Source: Streptomyces sp. NRRL F-6131 | GTDB lineage: Bacteria; Actinomycetota; Actinomycetes; Streptomycetales; Streptomycetaceae | DNA: 64,000 nucleotides | Assembly (NCBI GenBank): GCA_000719695.1 | Contig: JOHN01000035.1 | Location: forward strand, 17,635-81,634 | Direction of reading: 5' to 3' | In this document: in pieces, positions 35,986 through 42,862 of the stretch | How positions within the stretch are numbered: position 1 is the first letter of the stretch | Layout: each line of letters begins with the position of its first letter | Program-made: the position numbers and the translations under genes | The notes under the pieces: model-generated | What the model was told of the DNA's origin: nothing | The model's input: the letters and a program-made list of their open reading frames with translations, nothing else | The model's database searches: none

Positions 35986-36097
35986 CCCGACGGCCGGGAC
36001 CCGAGGACCGTGACCCGACGGCCGGGACCCGAGGACCGTGACCCGACGGCCGGGACCCGAGGACCGTGACCCGAGGACCGTGACCCGAGGACCGTGA
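35986..36097 (+). repeat. 14-bp tandem repeat array (eight units)
   Basis: The array begins at the base after the stop codon of the acyltransferase gene. Two 14-base unit types alternate, cccgacggccggga (A) and cccgaggaccgtga (B), in the order A-B-A-B-A-B-B-B (112 bases). It ends 19 bases before the next ATG, just upstream of its agaaggg ribosome site, and interrupts an otherwise coupled operon. Each B unit contains an in-frame tga. Confidence 0.9.
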
Positions 36098-36116
36098 TCC
36101 AGAGAAGGGAACGATC

Positions 36117-36476
36117 ATGCTCTACCTCCACTACCGGCTCGAACTGACGGAGGCCGCCGAGGCGGACCCGGCCGGGTTCTGGGCCTGGGCCGCCGAACGC
36201 GAGAAGTGGTTCTACGAAGGACTCGACACCGTGCTGGCCACGAGCTGGTACCTGCGGACCGTCGGCACCCACGTCCACGCCCTCGAACACCTCGTCACCT
36301 TCGCCGACGAGGCCGCCTGGGGCACCTACCGCCGACAGGTCTCGGCCCGCGGCGGCGACTCCGCCTGGGAGAAGCGCCGCACCGAGCAGACCCACTGGTG
36401 GCGCCTCGCCGAAGCCGCCCTGCTCAACGACCCGCCGGTCGCGATGGGTGTCCGCCGCGCCCCGCGGACGGGGTGA
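36117..36476 (+). CDS. Small hypothetical operon protein
   Basis: 119 aa with ribosome site agaaggg. Rich in Trp and aromatic residues (FWAWAAEREKWFYEGLDTVL, THWWRLAEAALL) with an alternating helix/strand pattern like a ferredoxin-like dimeric barrel (NIPSNAP or ABM type), but I cannot assign a family firmly. Its stop overlaps the next gene's GTG, so it is translated together with the PPOX protein and likely acts in the same pathway. Confidence 0.65.
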   Translation: MLYLHYRLELTEAAEADPAGFWAWAAEREKWFYEGLDTVLATSWYLRTVGTHVHALEHLVTFADEAAWGTYRRQVSARGGDSAWEKRRTEQTHWWRLAEAALLNDPPVAMGVRRAPRTG

Positions 36477-37009
36477 CCGCCGTGACCACGGGCTCCCCGT
36501 ACGCCGACCACGTCGCCCGCAGCACGCACCTCCTGGACCACGGACGCTTCACCACCCTCGCCACCGTCGGGGAGGACGGCCCCTGGGCCTCCACCGTGAA
36601 CTTCGTCGCCCTCCGTGACCCGCTCCGGCTGCTCTACTACTCCCTCCACCGGGCCCGCCACTCCCGCAACATCGACGCCCGGCCCGACATCGCCGGCTCG
36701 GTCCACCTGCTCGGCACCCCCGGATTCGGTCTGGACGGCGCGCAGTTCACCGGGCACTGCGAGGCGGTGCCGGCGCCCGAGGTCCCGCGGCACCGACAGC
36801 TGTACTACGAGCTGAACCATCCCGACCCGGAGGTCCGCGCGGCCTGGCTCCTCCCGGAGTCGGACTTCACCGGTGCCGGACCGCGCCGCTTCTACGTGGT
36901 GCACGTGCGCCGGTGGTGGCTGCTGGACATCGACCGCTGGCTGGCCGACAAGCACGACACACGCGTGGAGGTCGACCTGGCCGAACTCGCCACCGCGGCC
37001 CGCCCCTGA
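36473..37009 (+). CDS. Pyridoxamine-5'-phosphate-oxidase-like flavin/F420 protein
   Basis: 178 aa from GTG 36473, which overlaps the previous stop (GTG 36482 possible). The split-barrel fold of the PPOX family is visible: GRFTTLATVGEDGPWASTVN, FVALRDPLRLLYYSLHRARH, SRNIDARPDIAGSVHLLG. The end RFYVVHVRRWWLLDIDRWLA is the usual dimer strand. Members bind FMN, F420 or haem and carry out redox steps or scavenge cofactors. As last gene of the operon it may supply an oxidation or reduction in the modification of an unknown product. Confidence 0.78.
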   Translation: MTAVTTGSPYADHVARSTHLLDHGRFTTLATVGEDGPWASTVNFVALRDPLRLLYYSLHRARHSRNIDARPDIAGSVHLLGTPGFGLDGAQFTGHCEAVPAPEVPRHRQLYYELNHPDPEVRAAWLLPESDFTGAGPRRFYVVHVRRWWLLDIDRWLADKHDTRVEVDLAELATAARP

Positions 37010-37209
37010 ACCCGCCGCCGTTGCCGGCCGCCGCTCGACACGGACACGAACCCCTGAGGGGTCGGGCACGACCTCTTTCGGGCGGACCGCGCGGCTGCTG
37101 CATCGCCGCGCGGGCCGCTCCCGGCCGACCACGACCGGGCGGAGCTCGAGGCCCGCCGTGGTCGGTGGGCCGTTGGCGCGGAGGGGGTGGGAGGAGGCAG
37201 GGTGTCACC

Positions 37210-37506
37210 ATGTCCGAACGCCGCGACCGTCGTCGCCTTCACGCACGCGCCCGAGCCCTCGGGGTGCCCATCGAGCAGGCCCGCCGTCGGCCTCCTGCTC
37301 CTCGCCCCGCGCGGCCGGTCGTCGAGCCGGCGTGGCCGCGTACCGCGCTGCCGGACCGGGACGAGCTTCCTGTCATCGTCCGGGCGACGCCTCCGACGCC
37401 GGCGGTGTGCTGCACGGTCTCGCGGGAGCGGAAGATCACGGACGGCGGGACCGTGGTTGTGCTGACCCGCCACACGGCCGACTGTCCGGTCTGGTCCGCC
37501 CGCTGA
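37210..37506 (+). CDS. Small arginine-rich hypothetical protein
   Basis: 98 aa with GGAGG 11 bases before the ATG. The N-terminal half is basic (SERRDRRRLHARARALGVPI), the C-terminal half carries two nearby cysteines and a third (TPAVCCTVSRER, HTADCPVW) in short strands. No family recognised. Similar small basic proteins are frequent in Streptomyces accessory regions. Confidence 0.5.
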   Translation: MSERRDRRRLHARARALGVPIEQARRRPPAPRPARPVVEPAWPRTALPDRDELPVIVRATPPTPAVCCTVSRERKITDGGTVVVLTRHTADCPVWSAR

Positions 37507-37714
37507 CCGCACGCGACCTCGCGCCCGGGCCCGACCGGGACGTACCGGTCGCCCGAGCGGACACCGCCCGACCGGGCCGGGAGGCGTCGCGCCGGGCCGT
37601 GGGGAGTACACCCGACCGCGCCCCTGCGGCCGCCCCGTCGGCGGCCGACCCCCGCCGGCCGGGCGGTCGCCGTCTCCTGGTGGTTCCGTGCGTCGGTCGT
37701 GGTGACGACGGGGG

Positions 37715-38046
37715 TCAGTCGCTGTCTCCGGGGTGGTGGTGGGTGGTGGCGGGGGTGTGCCGTTCGTCGCCGAGGAGCCGGTGGACGAGGTGTTCGGGGT
37801 AGCCGGTGGCGGGCGGGTCGATGCCGAAGATCGCGCGGAGGTAGAAGGGGGCGACGAGTTGGTCGAGGATCTGTTCCAGGGGCGGCGGGTCCTCGCCGCG
37901 GGAGAGGGCGCGTCGGCGGATCTGTTCGATGGAGTGCATGCGGCGCCGGAAGTGCTGGGCGCGTTCGTCCTGGGTGCGGGTGGTGTGGGGCATGGAGAGG
38001 ACGACGGCGCGCACCAGGGCGCGGCCTTCGGGCGTGCGGATGCTGA
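37715..38046 (-). pseudogene. TetR regulator remnant (C-terminal domain only)
   Basis: The frame encodes the typical TetR C-terminal domain: PEGRALVRAVVLSMPHT, RRMHSIEQIRRRALSRGEDP, then LEQILDQLVAPFYLRAIFGI and PEHLVHRLLG. The helix-turn-helix half is missing; sequence upstream of ~38046 has no homology to it. The gene therefore looks truncated by a rearrangement. It is one of several gene pieces in 37.7-38.4 kb. Confidence 0.65.
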
Positions 38047-38065
38047 TGGCGGAGGAGGGCGCCGG

Positions 38066-38150
38066 CGCGCACTGCCACCCCGGTGCCATGCGCCTGACCC
38101 AGGCGCGGATCTACGACTGGCTCGACGAAACCCTCGCCCCGAGCGCGTGA
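38066..38150 (+). pseudogene. C-terminal fragment of unidentified gene
   Basis: The segment MRLTQARIYDWLDETLAPSA before the stop at 38148-38150 has the look of a genuine protein end and is followed at once by a strong hairpin. Upstream sequence in this frame is the antisense of the TetR remnant. Probably the tail of a deleted gene; the parent family is not recognised. Confidence 0.35.
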
Positions 38151-38169
38151 GCGACCGCGGTCCCGACCA

Positions 38170-38209
38170 GGCGCTCGTACCTCCCCGCTCCCGGGGAGGT
38201 ACGAGCGCC
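38170..38209. terminator. Perfect 17-bp hairpin
   Basis: ggcgctcgtacctcccc (38170-38186) and ggggaggtacgagcgcc (38193-38209) pair without mismatch around a 6-base loop. It lies 19 bases after the stop of the gene fragment, the position of a terminator; there is no T-run, as usual in Streptomyces. Confidence 0.75.
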
Positions 38210-38222
38210 AAGGCCGTCATAC

Positions 38223-38370
38223 CCGAGTGGGCAGCCCGGCAAGGGCGGCCTCCAGGTCCACGACGAAGCGGCCGGCTGGCAGGACGCTCCCTTCGAGCCG
38301 GGCGCCTACACCGTGAACATCATTGGCCTGATGGCCCGTTGGAGCGGAGACCGCTGGCGCTCCGGCCAAT
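38223..38370 (+). pseudogene. Isopenicillin-N-synthase-like oxygenase remnant
   Basis: One frame reads KGGLQVHDEAAGWQDAPFEP then GAYTVNIIGLMARWSGDRWR, matching the end of the jelly-roll core in the 2OG-Fe(II)/isopenicillin N synthase family, where GGLQV precedes a W-x-D-x-P-x-P-G-A block and V-N-I-G-D-L. The catalytic HxD and the C-terminal histidine are absent, and there is no start. A decayed remnant. Confidence 0.55.
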
Positions 38371-38642
38371 CACCGCGTGCTGCCCCCAACCCCCGAGGCA
38401 GCACAGGAAGAGTGTGCCGGGGTGGCTGCGGGGCCGTCCGGTGCCGTCCGGTGCGGGCCGGTCGTCCGCGGAGGAGCTCCGCCGGTCCGGCCGCGTCCGG
38501 AGGCCGAGGACGACATCGGCCGGGGGCCGGCCACGACGCTGGACGGACGTGGCCGGCTGAGCGGGCCGTGGCGCGTGCGGGGGCTTCCGCGGGTGTTCCG
38601 CAGCGGTCACCATGGAGGTCCGTCGGCGATCCGGGGGTGGGG

Positions 38643-39113
38643 ATGAGTGAGGGCGGGGACGTTCCGGACGCGCGGCCGGAGCAGGTCGGACCCGCGCCGT
38701 GGCTGGCGCTGGCCTGCCTGGTCGGGCTGCTCCTGGCCTACGTCGTGCTGACGAACTTCACCGGAGAGCCGCGGGCGGCGCTGTGGGGCGAGCCCGGGAC
38801 CGTGACCCAGGTCGACTGCCGGACGTACGACAACACCGTGGTCGACGCGGGAGCGTCGACCTCCTGCTCGGGGACCTTCACCCCGGACGGCGGCGGCTCG
38901 CCGTCCGACGTCACCGTGGAGGGTGACATCCGCGCGCGACCGGTCCGCGCGCGGCTGGTCGACGGCACGTCCGGCACCGCGTACGTCGCGCCGACGCTGT
39001 GGACGGGGGTGCTCCCGGTGGGGCTCTCCCTCCTCCTCGCCGGCGTCCCCGCGGCGGTGACGGCGGGGTACGCGCGCCGCGTCCGCGCACGGCGCCCGCA
39101 GCCGCGTACCTGA
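38643..39113 (+). CDS. Small membrane protein with two transmembrane segments
   Basis: 156 aa. Two hydrophobic segments (WLALACLVGLLLAYVVLTNF near residue 20 and LPVGLSLLLAGVPAAVTAGY near 125) flank a ~75-residue loop with two cysteines (VTQVDCRTYD, ASTSCSGTF) that would lie outside the cell, giving the topology of many Streptomyces small envelope proteins. A basic C-terminal tail (ARRVRARRPQ) stays inside. No functional family recognised. Confidence 0.6.
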   Translation: MSEGGDVPDARPEQVGPAPWLALACLVGLLLAYVVLTNFTGEPRAALWGEPGTVTQVDCRTYDNTVVDAGASTSCSGTFTPDGGGSPSDVTVEGDIRARPVRARLVDGTSGTAYVAPTLWTGVLPVGLSLLLAGVPAAVTAGYARRVRARRPQPRT

Positions 39114-39173
39114 TCGTCCCGGCCTCCCGGAGCCCGCCGCCGGGCCCCGAGCGCCGGGCCCGCACCGGCGGGT

Positions 39174-39599
39174 TCAGTCGTTGATGGCCTCCACGCCCTG
39201 GGCCTTCAGCGCTTCGAGGTGGTCGCGCATGTGCTGCAGCTCTGCGGGGGAGTGGCCCTGCCAGTTCCGGAGCTCCGCGAGGACGCGCAGGGGTTCGCGG
39301 GTGCGGTAGGAGCGGGTCGGGTTGCCGGGGAACCTCTTGTCGGTGAGGTTCGGGTCGTCCTCGAACGGTCCGGTCGGTTCGACCAGGTAGATCCGCTCGG
39401 GGCCCGTCCCCGCAGCCAGTTCGGCTCCCCAGACGGCGGCGTTGAGCGTGGCGGTCAGATAGACGAAGTTCGCCGTGGCGCCCTTGCCGTAGTTGGAGCC
39501 GTACCCGGGCTCCAACAAGGCGCCGACCGCCACCTCGGCCTTCGTGCCGTGGAAGAACGGACCGGGATCCTCACTGCCCCACCGGATCGGCGCGTTCAC
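39174..39599 (-). CDS. arr: Rifamycin ADP-ribosyltransferase (Arr family)
   Basis: 141 aa from the GTG at 39599, which has GAGGGAGAG 7 bases upstream and gives the usual Arr length; the ATG at 39644 would add 15 unconserved residues. Conserved features run throughout: PFFHGTKAEV, EPGYGSNYGKG, FVYLTATLNAAVWGAELA, IYLVEPTGPFEDDPNLTDKR, FPGNPTRSYRTREPLRV and WQGHSPAELQHMRDHLEAL. Arr proteins transfer ADP-ribose from NAD+ to the C23 hydroxyl of rifamycins, inactivating them. Found in many actinomycete chromosomes, so resistance here may be intrinsic. Confidence 0.92.
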   Translation of the reverse strand: MNAPIRWGSEDPGPFFHGTKAEVAVGALLEPGYGSNYGKGATANFVYLTATLNAAVWGAELAAGTGPERIYLVEPTGPFEDDPNLTDKRFPGNPTRSYRTREPLRVLAELRNWQGHSPAELQHMRDHLEALKAQGVEAIND

Positions 39600-39913
39600 G
39601 ATGCACTCTCCCTCACCATTCGACGAACCTTCAGTCGCCACCATTCCAGCACGGAGCCCCGGGCCGGTTCCCGGAAGTCACGCATGAGGCACGCGCGGCA
39701 CCCGAGCCTCGCACACCGGGCCGTCACCGGCCGGGCGCCGCAGCGGCACGGCCCCGTACCGAACGGCGCGGGCCCCGCCGCTGTCGCGCTCCGGTGTCAG
39801 AGGGCGGTGCCGGCGGTGTCGTAGCCGTCGATCCGGGTTCGAAGGGAACGCGACAGGATCGGGAAGCCGTGGGATCCCCACTCACGTCCGCCGCAGTCGT
39901 GGGGGGCGTCGGC

Positions 39914-40330
39914 TCAGTACAGCCGCGTGCAGCCGCTACGGGTGCAGAACTCCTCGGCCAGCGGTGTGACGTTCTCGTCGTACATCGCGATGTAGACCCG
40001 CTGGACGCCGCCCGACAGCGCGATCTGCAGCGATCCGCTGAAGGCCCTGTTCGGGCCGCCCACGTTCGCCCAGGGGCTGCAGATGGCGGTGGTCGTCACA
40101 TCGCCGTTCGCCCCCCAGGCGCAGACCATGCGGGAGCCGCTCGCCGCGTGGACGGCGCCGGACACGCTGGCGGAGTACCCGTCGGTGAAGTGAATCGTTC
40201 CGGAGGTGGTGCTGTTGCCGTAGTTCATCCCGAAGGGCATGTCCACGCTGGTCACGGTCGCTTGGGCCGGGGCGGTGGAACCGATGGCCGCCATCACGGC
40301 AACCGCCGTCACCATCAGGGTCTTGCGCAT
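39914..40330 (-). CDS. Small secreted protein
   Basis: 138 aa, ATG preceded by GGAGAGGAAGAG. Signal peptide ~1-24 (MRKTLMVTAVAVMAAIGSTA, cleavage after AQA). The mature chain is beta-rich, with a Gly/Ser/Thr-rich body (FTDGYSASVSGAVHAASGSR) and four cysteines, two of them in FCTRSGCTRLY at the end. No family recognised; looks like a small extracellular beta-sandwich protein. Confidence 0.65.
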   Translation of the reverse strand: MRKTLMVTAVAVMAAIGSTAPAQATVTSVDMPFGMNYGNSTTSGTIHFTDGYSASVSGAVHAASGSRMVCAWGANGDVTTTAICSPWANVGGPNRAFSGSLQIALSGGVQRVYIAMYDENVTPLAEEFCTRSGCTRLY

Positions 40331-40546
40331 GACTCTTCCTCTCCGCCGGACGAACTGGGAGCGAACGGACTTCTGCCATGCTACGCGTGACTGACCGTGA
40401 TCACCTCAACATGCGGGCGCGCGTGCGGTGTTCGCGCTCCATGATGGTGAGCCTCCTCCACCACCCCGACCGCGCCAGGCGCGGACGGGCCGGCCCACGG
40501 CGGCTCGCAGGCGGAGTGCACGCGAAGCGGGTGGTATGACTGGGGC

Positions 40547-40924
40547 ATGCAGGAAGAGACGGCACGCTTCGCGATCGACACGTTCATCTCCGCGTTCAAC
40601 GCCTCGGACGACAGCTACGTGATTGGCCTGCTCTCCCAGGCCCTGACCTCGGACGTGGTCTTCTGGGGACCGTTGGGTCGCAGCGAAGGGATCGCGGCGG
40701 TCGAGCGGTTCGTGCTCGACCTCCGGCGCCACCCGGCGGGGCCCGGCACGATGGTGCGCTGCTCGGCGGTGGACATGCCCGACGAATGGGCCCGGTACCA
40801 GTGGGTCTTCACCGCGCCGGAGGGAGGGCCCCGCCTCGCGGGAACGGACGTCGTCCATCTGCGGCGGAACCTCATCGACCAGTTCATCGTCTTCGCGGGG
40901 GAGATCGAGCCGTCCGCCGCCTGA
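40547..40924 (+). CDS. SnoaL/NTF2-like protein
   Basis: 125 aa. The arrangement fits the NTF2-like cone fold: an N-terminal helix (ETARFAIDTFISAFNASD), the strand SDVVFWGPLGRSEG, a second helix (GIAAVERFVLDL) and C-terminal strands (WARYQWVFTAPEGGP, NLIDQFIVFAGEI). Such proteins act as small isomerases, cyclases or binding proteins. The pocket residues do not allow a substrate to be named. No operon partner is apparent. Confidence 0.7.
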   Translation: MQEETARFAIDTFISAFNASDDSYVIGLLSQALTSDVVFWGPLGRSEGIAAVERFVLDLRRHPAGPGTMVRCSAVDMPDEWARYQWVFTAPEGGPRLAGTDVVHLRRNLIDQFIVFAGEIEPSAA

Positions 40925-41120
40925 GTCGTCCTTCCGTCGCTGTCCTCCTCCTGAACGTGCCCCTTCTGCGTACGGGAGCGGTCGTCGCCCACGGAGCGGC
41001 AGGCGGTTCGCCGTGCCGTGCTTCGCCCCGCAGACGCCTGCGGTGGACCGGACATGCGGCCGTGCTGGTGGCCGCCGTCGACGCGGGGCGGCCACCAGCA
41101 CGGCCGAAACGCTCCGGTCC

Positions 41121-41462
41121 TCAGTGGACGCAGAACTCGTTGCCGGCCGGGTCCTGCAGCACGATCCAGGTGAGACCTGGAACGCTGTGCTCGCCCACGA
41201 CGCTCGCACCCAGAGCGACCAGCCGCTCCACCTCCTCGGCCAGTCCCGTGCCGGGCGCGACGGCGAAGTCGACGTGCACACGGTTCTTGCCTTGCCGCTC
41301 CTCGCTCACCCGCTGGAAGCCCAGTGCCAGCGGCTGCGCCCTGACGATGACGAAGTCGCCGTGGTCCTCGGCGATCTCGCCTCCCACCGCACCGGCCCAC
41401 CACTGGGCCAGCTCCTGCGGTTCCGCACAATCCATCGTGATCATTACTGCTGACAGACTCAT
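41121..41462 (-). CDS. VOC-family protein (glyoxalase-like domain)
   Basis: 113 aa. Single VOC domain of the Glyoxalase_6 type: MITMDCAEPQELAQWWAGAV at the start, VIVRAQPLALGFQRVSE in the middle, NRVHVDFAVAPGTGLAEEVE with the metal His, and TWIVLQDPAGNEFCVH with the metal Glu. Members bind small ligands such as bleomycin-type drugs or act in ring cleavage. Substrate is unknown; the gene stands alone. AGGGTGA serves as ribosome site. Confidence 0.82.
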   Translation of the reverse strand: MSLSAVMITMDCAEPQELAQWWAGAVGGEIAEDHGDFVIVRAQPLALGFQRVSEERQGKNRVHVDFAVAPGTGLAEEVERLVALGASVVGEHSVPGLTWIVLQDPAGNEFCVH

Positions 41463-41866
41463 GATCGTCACCCTAACCAGGACCACTGACAGCCACCGGG
41501 GCAAGCGTCCGCAGACCTGCAGCCATGGACTCCCGAGGATGCCGCCGACGCACTTGAGCGGCTCCGACGGCGCCGCTGAGCCGATCGGGTGAACCGGCGC
41601 GTCCACAGCTGCCGGCCGCCGCCGGTCCGCGACCACCCACCGTGCCGGCCGGTCGGCGGTAAGCACCCGTCCGGGGGCCCCTCTCGAGGGCCTCCCGCCA
41701 CCACCGGCACCCTGTGTCACCGACACGCGCGGACCTCGTCCGAGCTGCGGGCGCAAGCGGATTCAGGAGGCGGGTGACAGTGAGCGAACGTCAGGAGAAA
41801 GCCGTTTCGCCCCGGCCCCCCTCGTCAAGGCGCTCCTCGGATCCGACTACGGAGGAGGCGTAATCC
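41463..41866. other. Intergenic region without recognisable gene
   Basis: 404 bases between the VOC gene and the PRC-barrel gene. Short frames here have no conserved look. The last ~30 bases hold the GGAGGAGG ribosome site of the PRC-barrel gene; the stretch before it presumably contains its promoter, but no -35/-10 pair is convincing. Confidence 0.5.
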
Positions 41867-42736
41867 ATGATCACCGAACAGCAGATCCGTTCCGTTCTCG
41901 ACCATCCGGTGCACGACGCCGAGGGCAACCGCATCGGTAAGGCCGATCATCTCTTCCTCGACGACACGACCGGCAAGCCGGAGTGGGTGAGCGTCAAGAC
42001 CGGGTGGTTCGGGTCGAGCGAGTCGTTCGTGCCGATCCGCGACGCCACGATCGTCGACGACCACCTCGAGGTGCCCTACCCCAAGGCGACGGTCAAGGAC
42101 GCGCCGAACGTCGACGTCGAGGGCGGCCACCACCTCTCGGCGAAGGAGGAGCAGCGCCTCTACGAGCACTACGGGATCGCCTGGGACGGTGCTTGGGAGC
42201 GCGCCAACCAGCCCGGTGACGGCGGGTGGGCCCATTCCGGGAACCAGACCGCCGCCGGGGCGGCGGCGGGCGCCGCGGGAACCGAGGCGCGGACGTCGGC
42301 GGCCACCGGCCGGGAGCCCGGTCACCCCGGCACGGCTCACGACGACGCGATGACCCGCTCCGAGGAGCGGATGACCGTCGGGACGGAGCGGCACGAGAGC
42401 GGTCGCGCCCGCCTGCGCAAGTACGTGGTGGAGGAGGAGCAGCAGCAGACCGTGCCGGTGCGGCACGAGGAGGCCCGGATCGAACGCGAGCCGATCACCG
42501 ATGCCAACCGGGACTCCGCGCTCGCCGGCCGGCCGGTTACCGAGGCGGAGCACGAGGTCGTCCTGCACGAGGACCGCCCGGTGGTGCACACCGAGGCGGT
42601 GCCCGTGGAGCGGGTGCGGCTGACCACGGAGGAGCACGTCGAGCAGGAGACCGTGACCGGCAAGGTCCGGAAGGAGCAGATCGAAGCCGATCTGCCCGAG
42701 GACGCGCCCCGCACGGGCAAGGACCGGCGCCGCTGA
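41867..42736 (+). CDS. PRC-barrel and DUF2382 stress protein
   Basis: 289 aa with GGAGGAGG 10 bases before the ATG. The first ~85 residues form a PRC-barrel (VHDAEGNRIGKADHLFLDDT, WVSVKTGWFG, SFVPIRDATIVDDHLEVPYP). A Gly/Ala-rich linker (~125-165) leads to DUF2382 from ~165 (EERMTVGTERHESGRARLRK, then YVVEEEQQQTVPVRHEEARI and the HEDRPVV and QETVTGKVRKEQIE blocks). Proteins of this layout are induced under osmotic or desiccation stress in actinobacteria and are cytosolic; the biochemical role is not known. Confidence 0.88.
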   Translation: MITEQQIRSVLDHPVHDAEGNRIGKADHLFLDDTTGKPEWVSVKTGWFGSSESFVPIRDATIVDDHLEVPYPKATVKDAPNVDVEGGHHLSAKEEQRLYEHYGIAWDGAWERANQPGDGGWAHSGNQTAAGAAAGAAGTEARTSAATGREPGHPGTAHDDAMTRSEERMTVGTERHESGRARLRKYVVEEEQQQTVPVRHEEARIEREPITDANRDSALAGRPVTEAEHEVVLHEDRPVVHTEAVPVERVRLTTEEHVEQETVTGKVRKEQIEADLPEDAPRTGKDRRR

Positions 42737-42862
42737 GCGCGGCGCCCCGAACCGCTCGGGCACCGGGGGAGGTTGGGCGCTTGCGGCGTCCCCCTCGGCG
42801 GCCGGCGTGGTGCCGGCCGCCGAGGGGGACAGGACCGAAGGCGCGTGTCGGATACGGGTGGA

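Noticed and set aside
35986..36097. CRISPR-like repetition
   Set aside because: Units are 14 bases with no spacers between them and no cas genes nearby; a simple tandem array.
37239..38220. Long frames on both strands in the 37.2-38.2 kb region
   Set aside because: Only the short TetR-like and C-terminal pieces look like real protein; the rest is Arg/Pro/His-rich noise.
39600..39644. Longer Arr protein starting at ATG 39644
   Set aside because: Adds residues not seen in Arr enzymes; the GTG at 39599 has a better ribosome site and gives the normal length.
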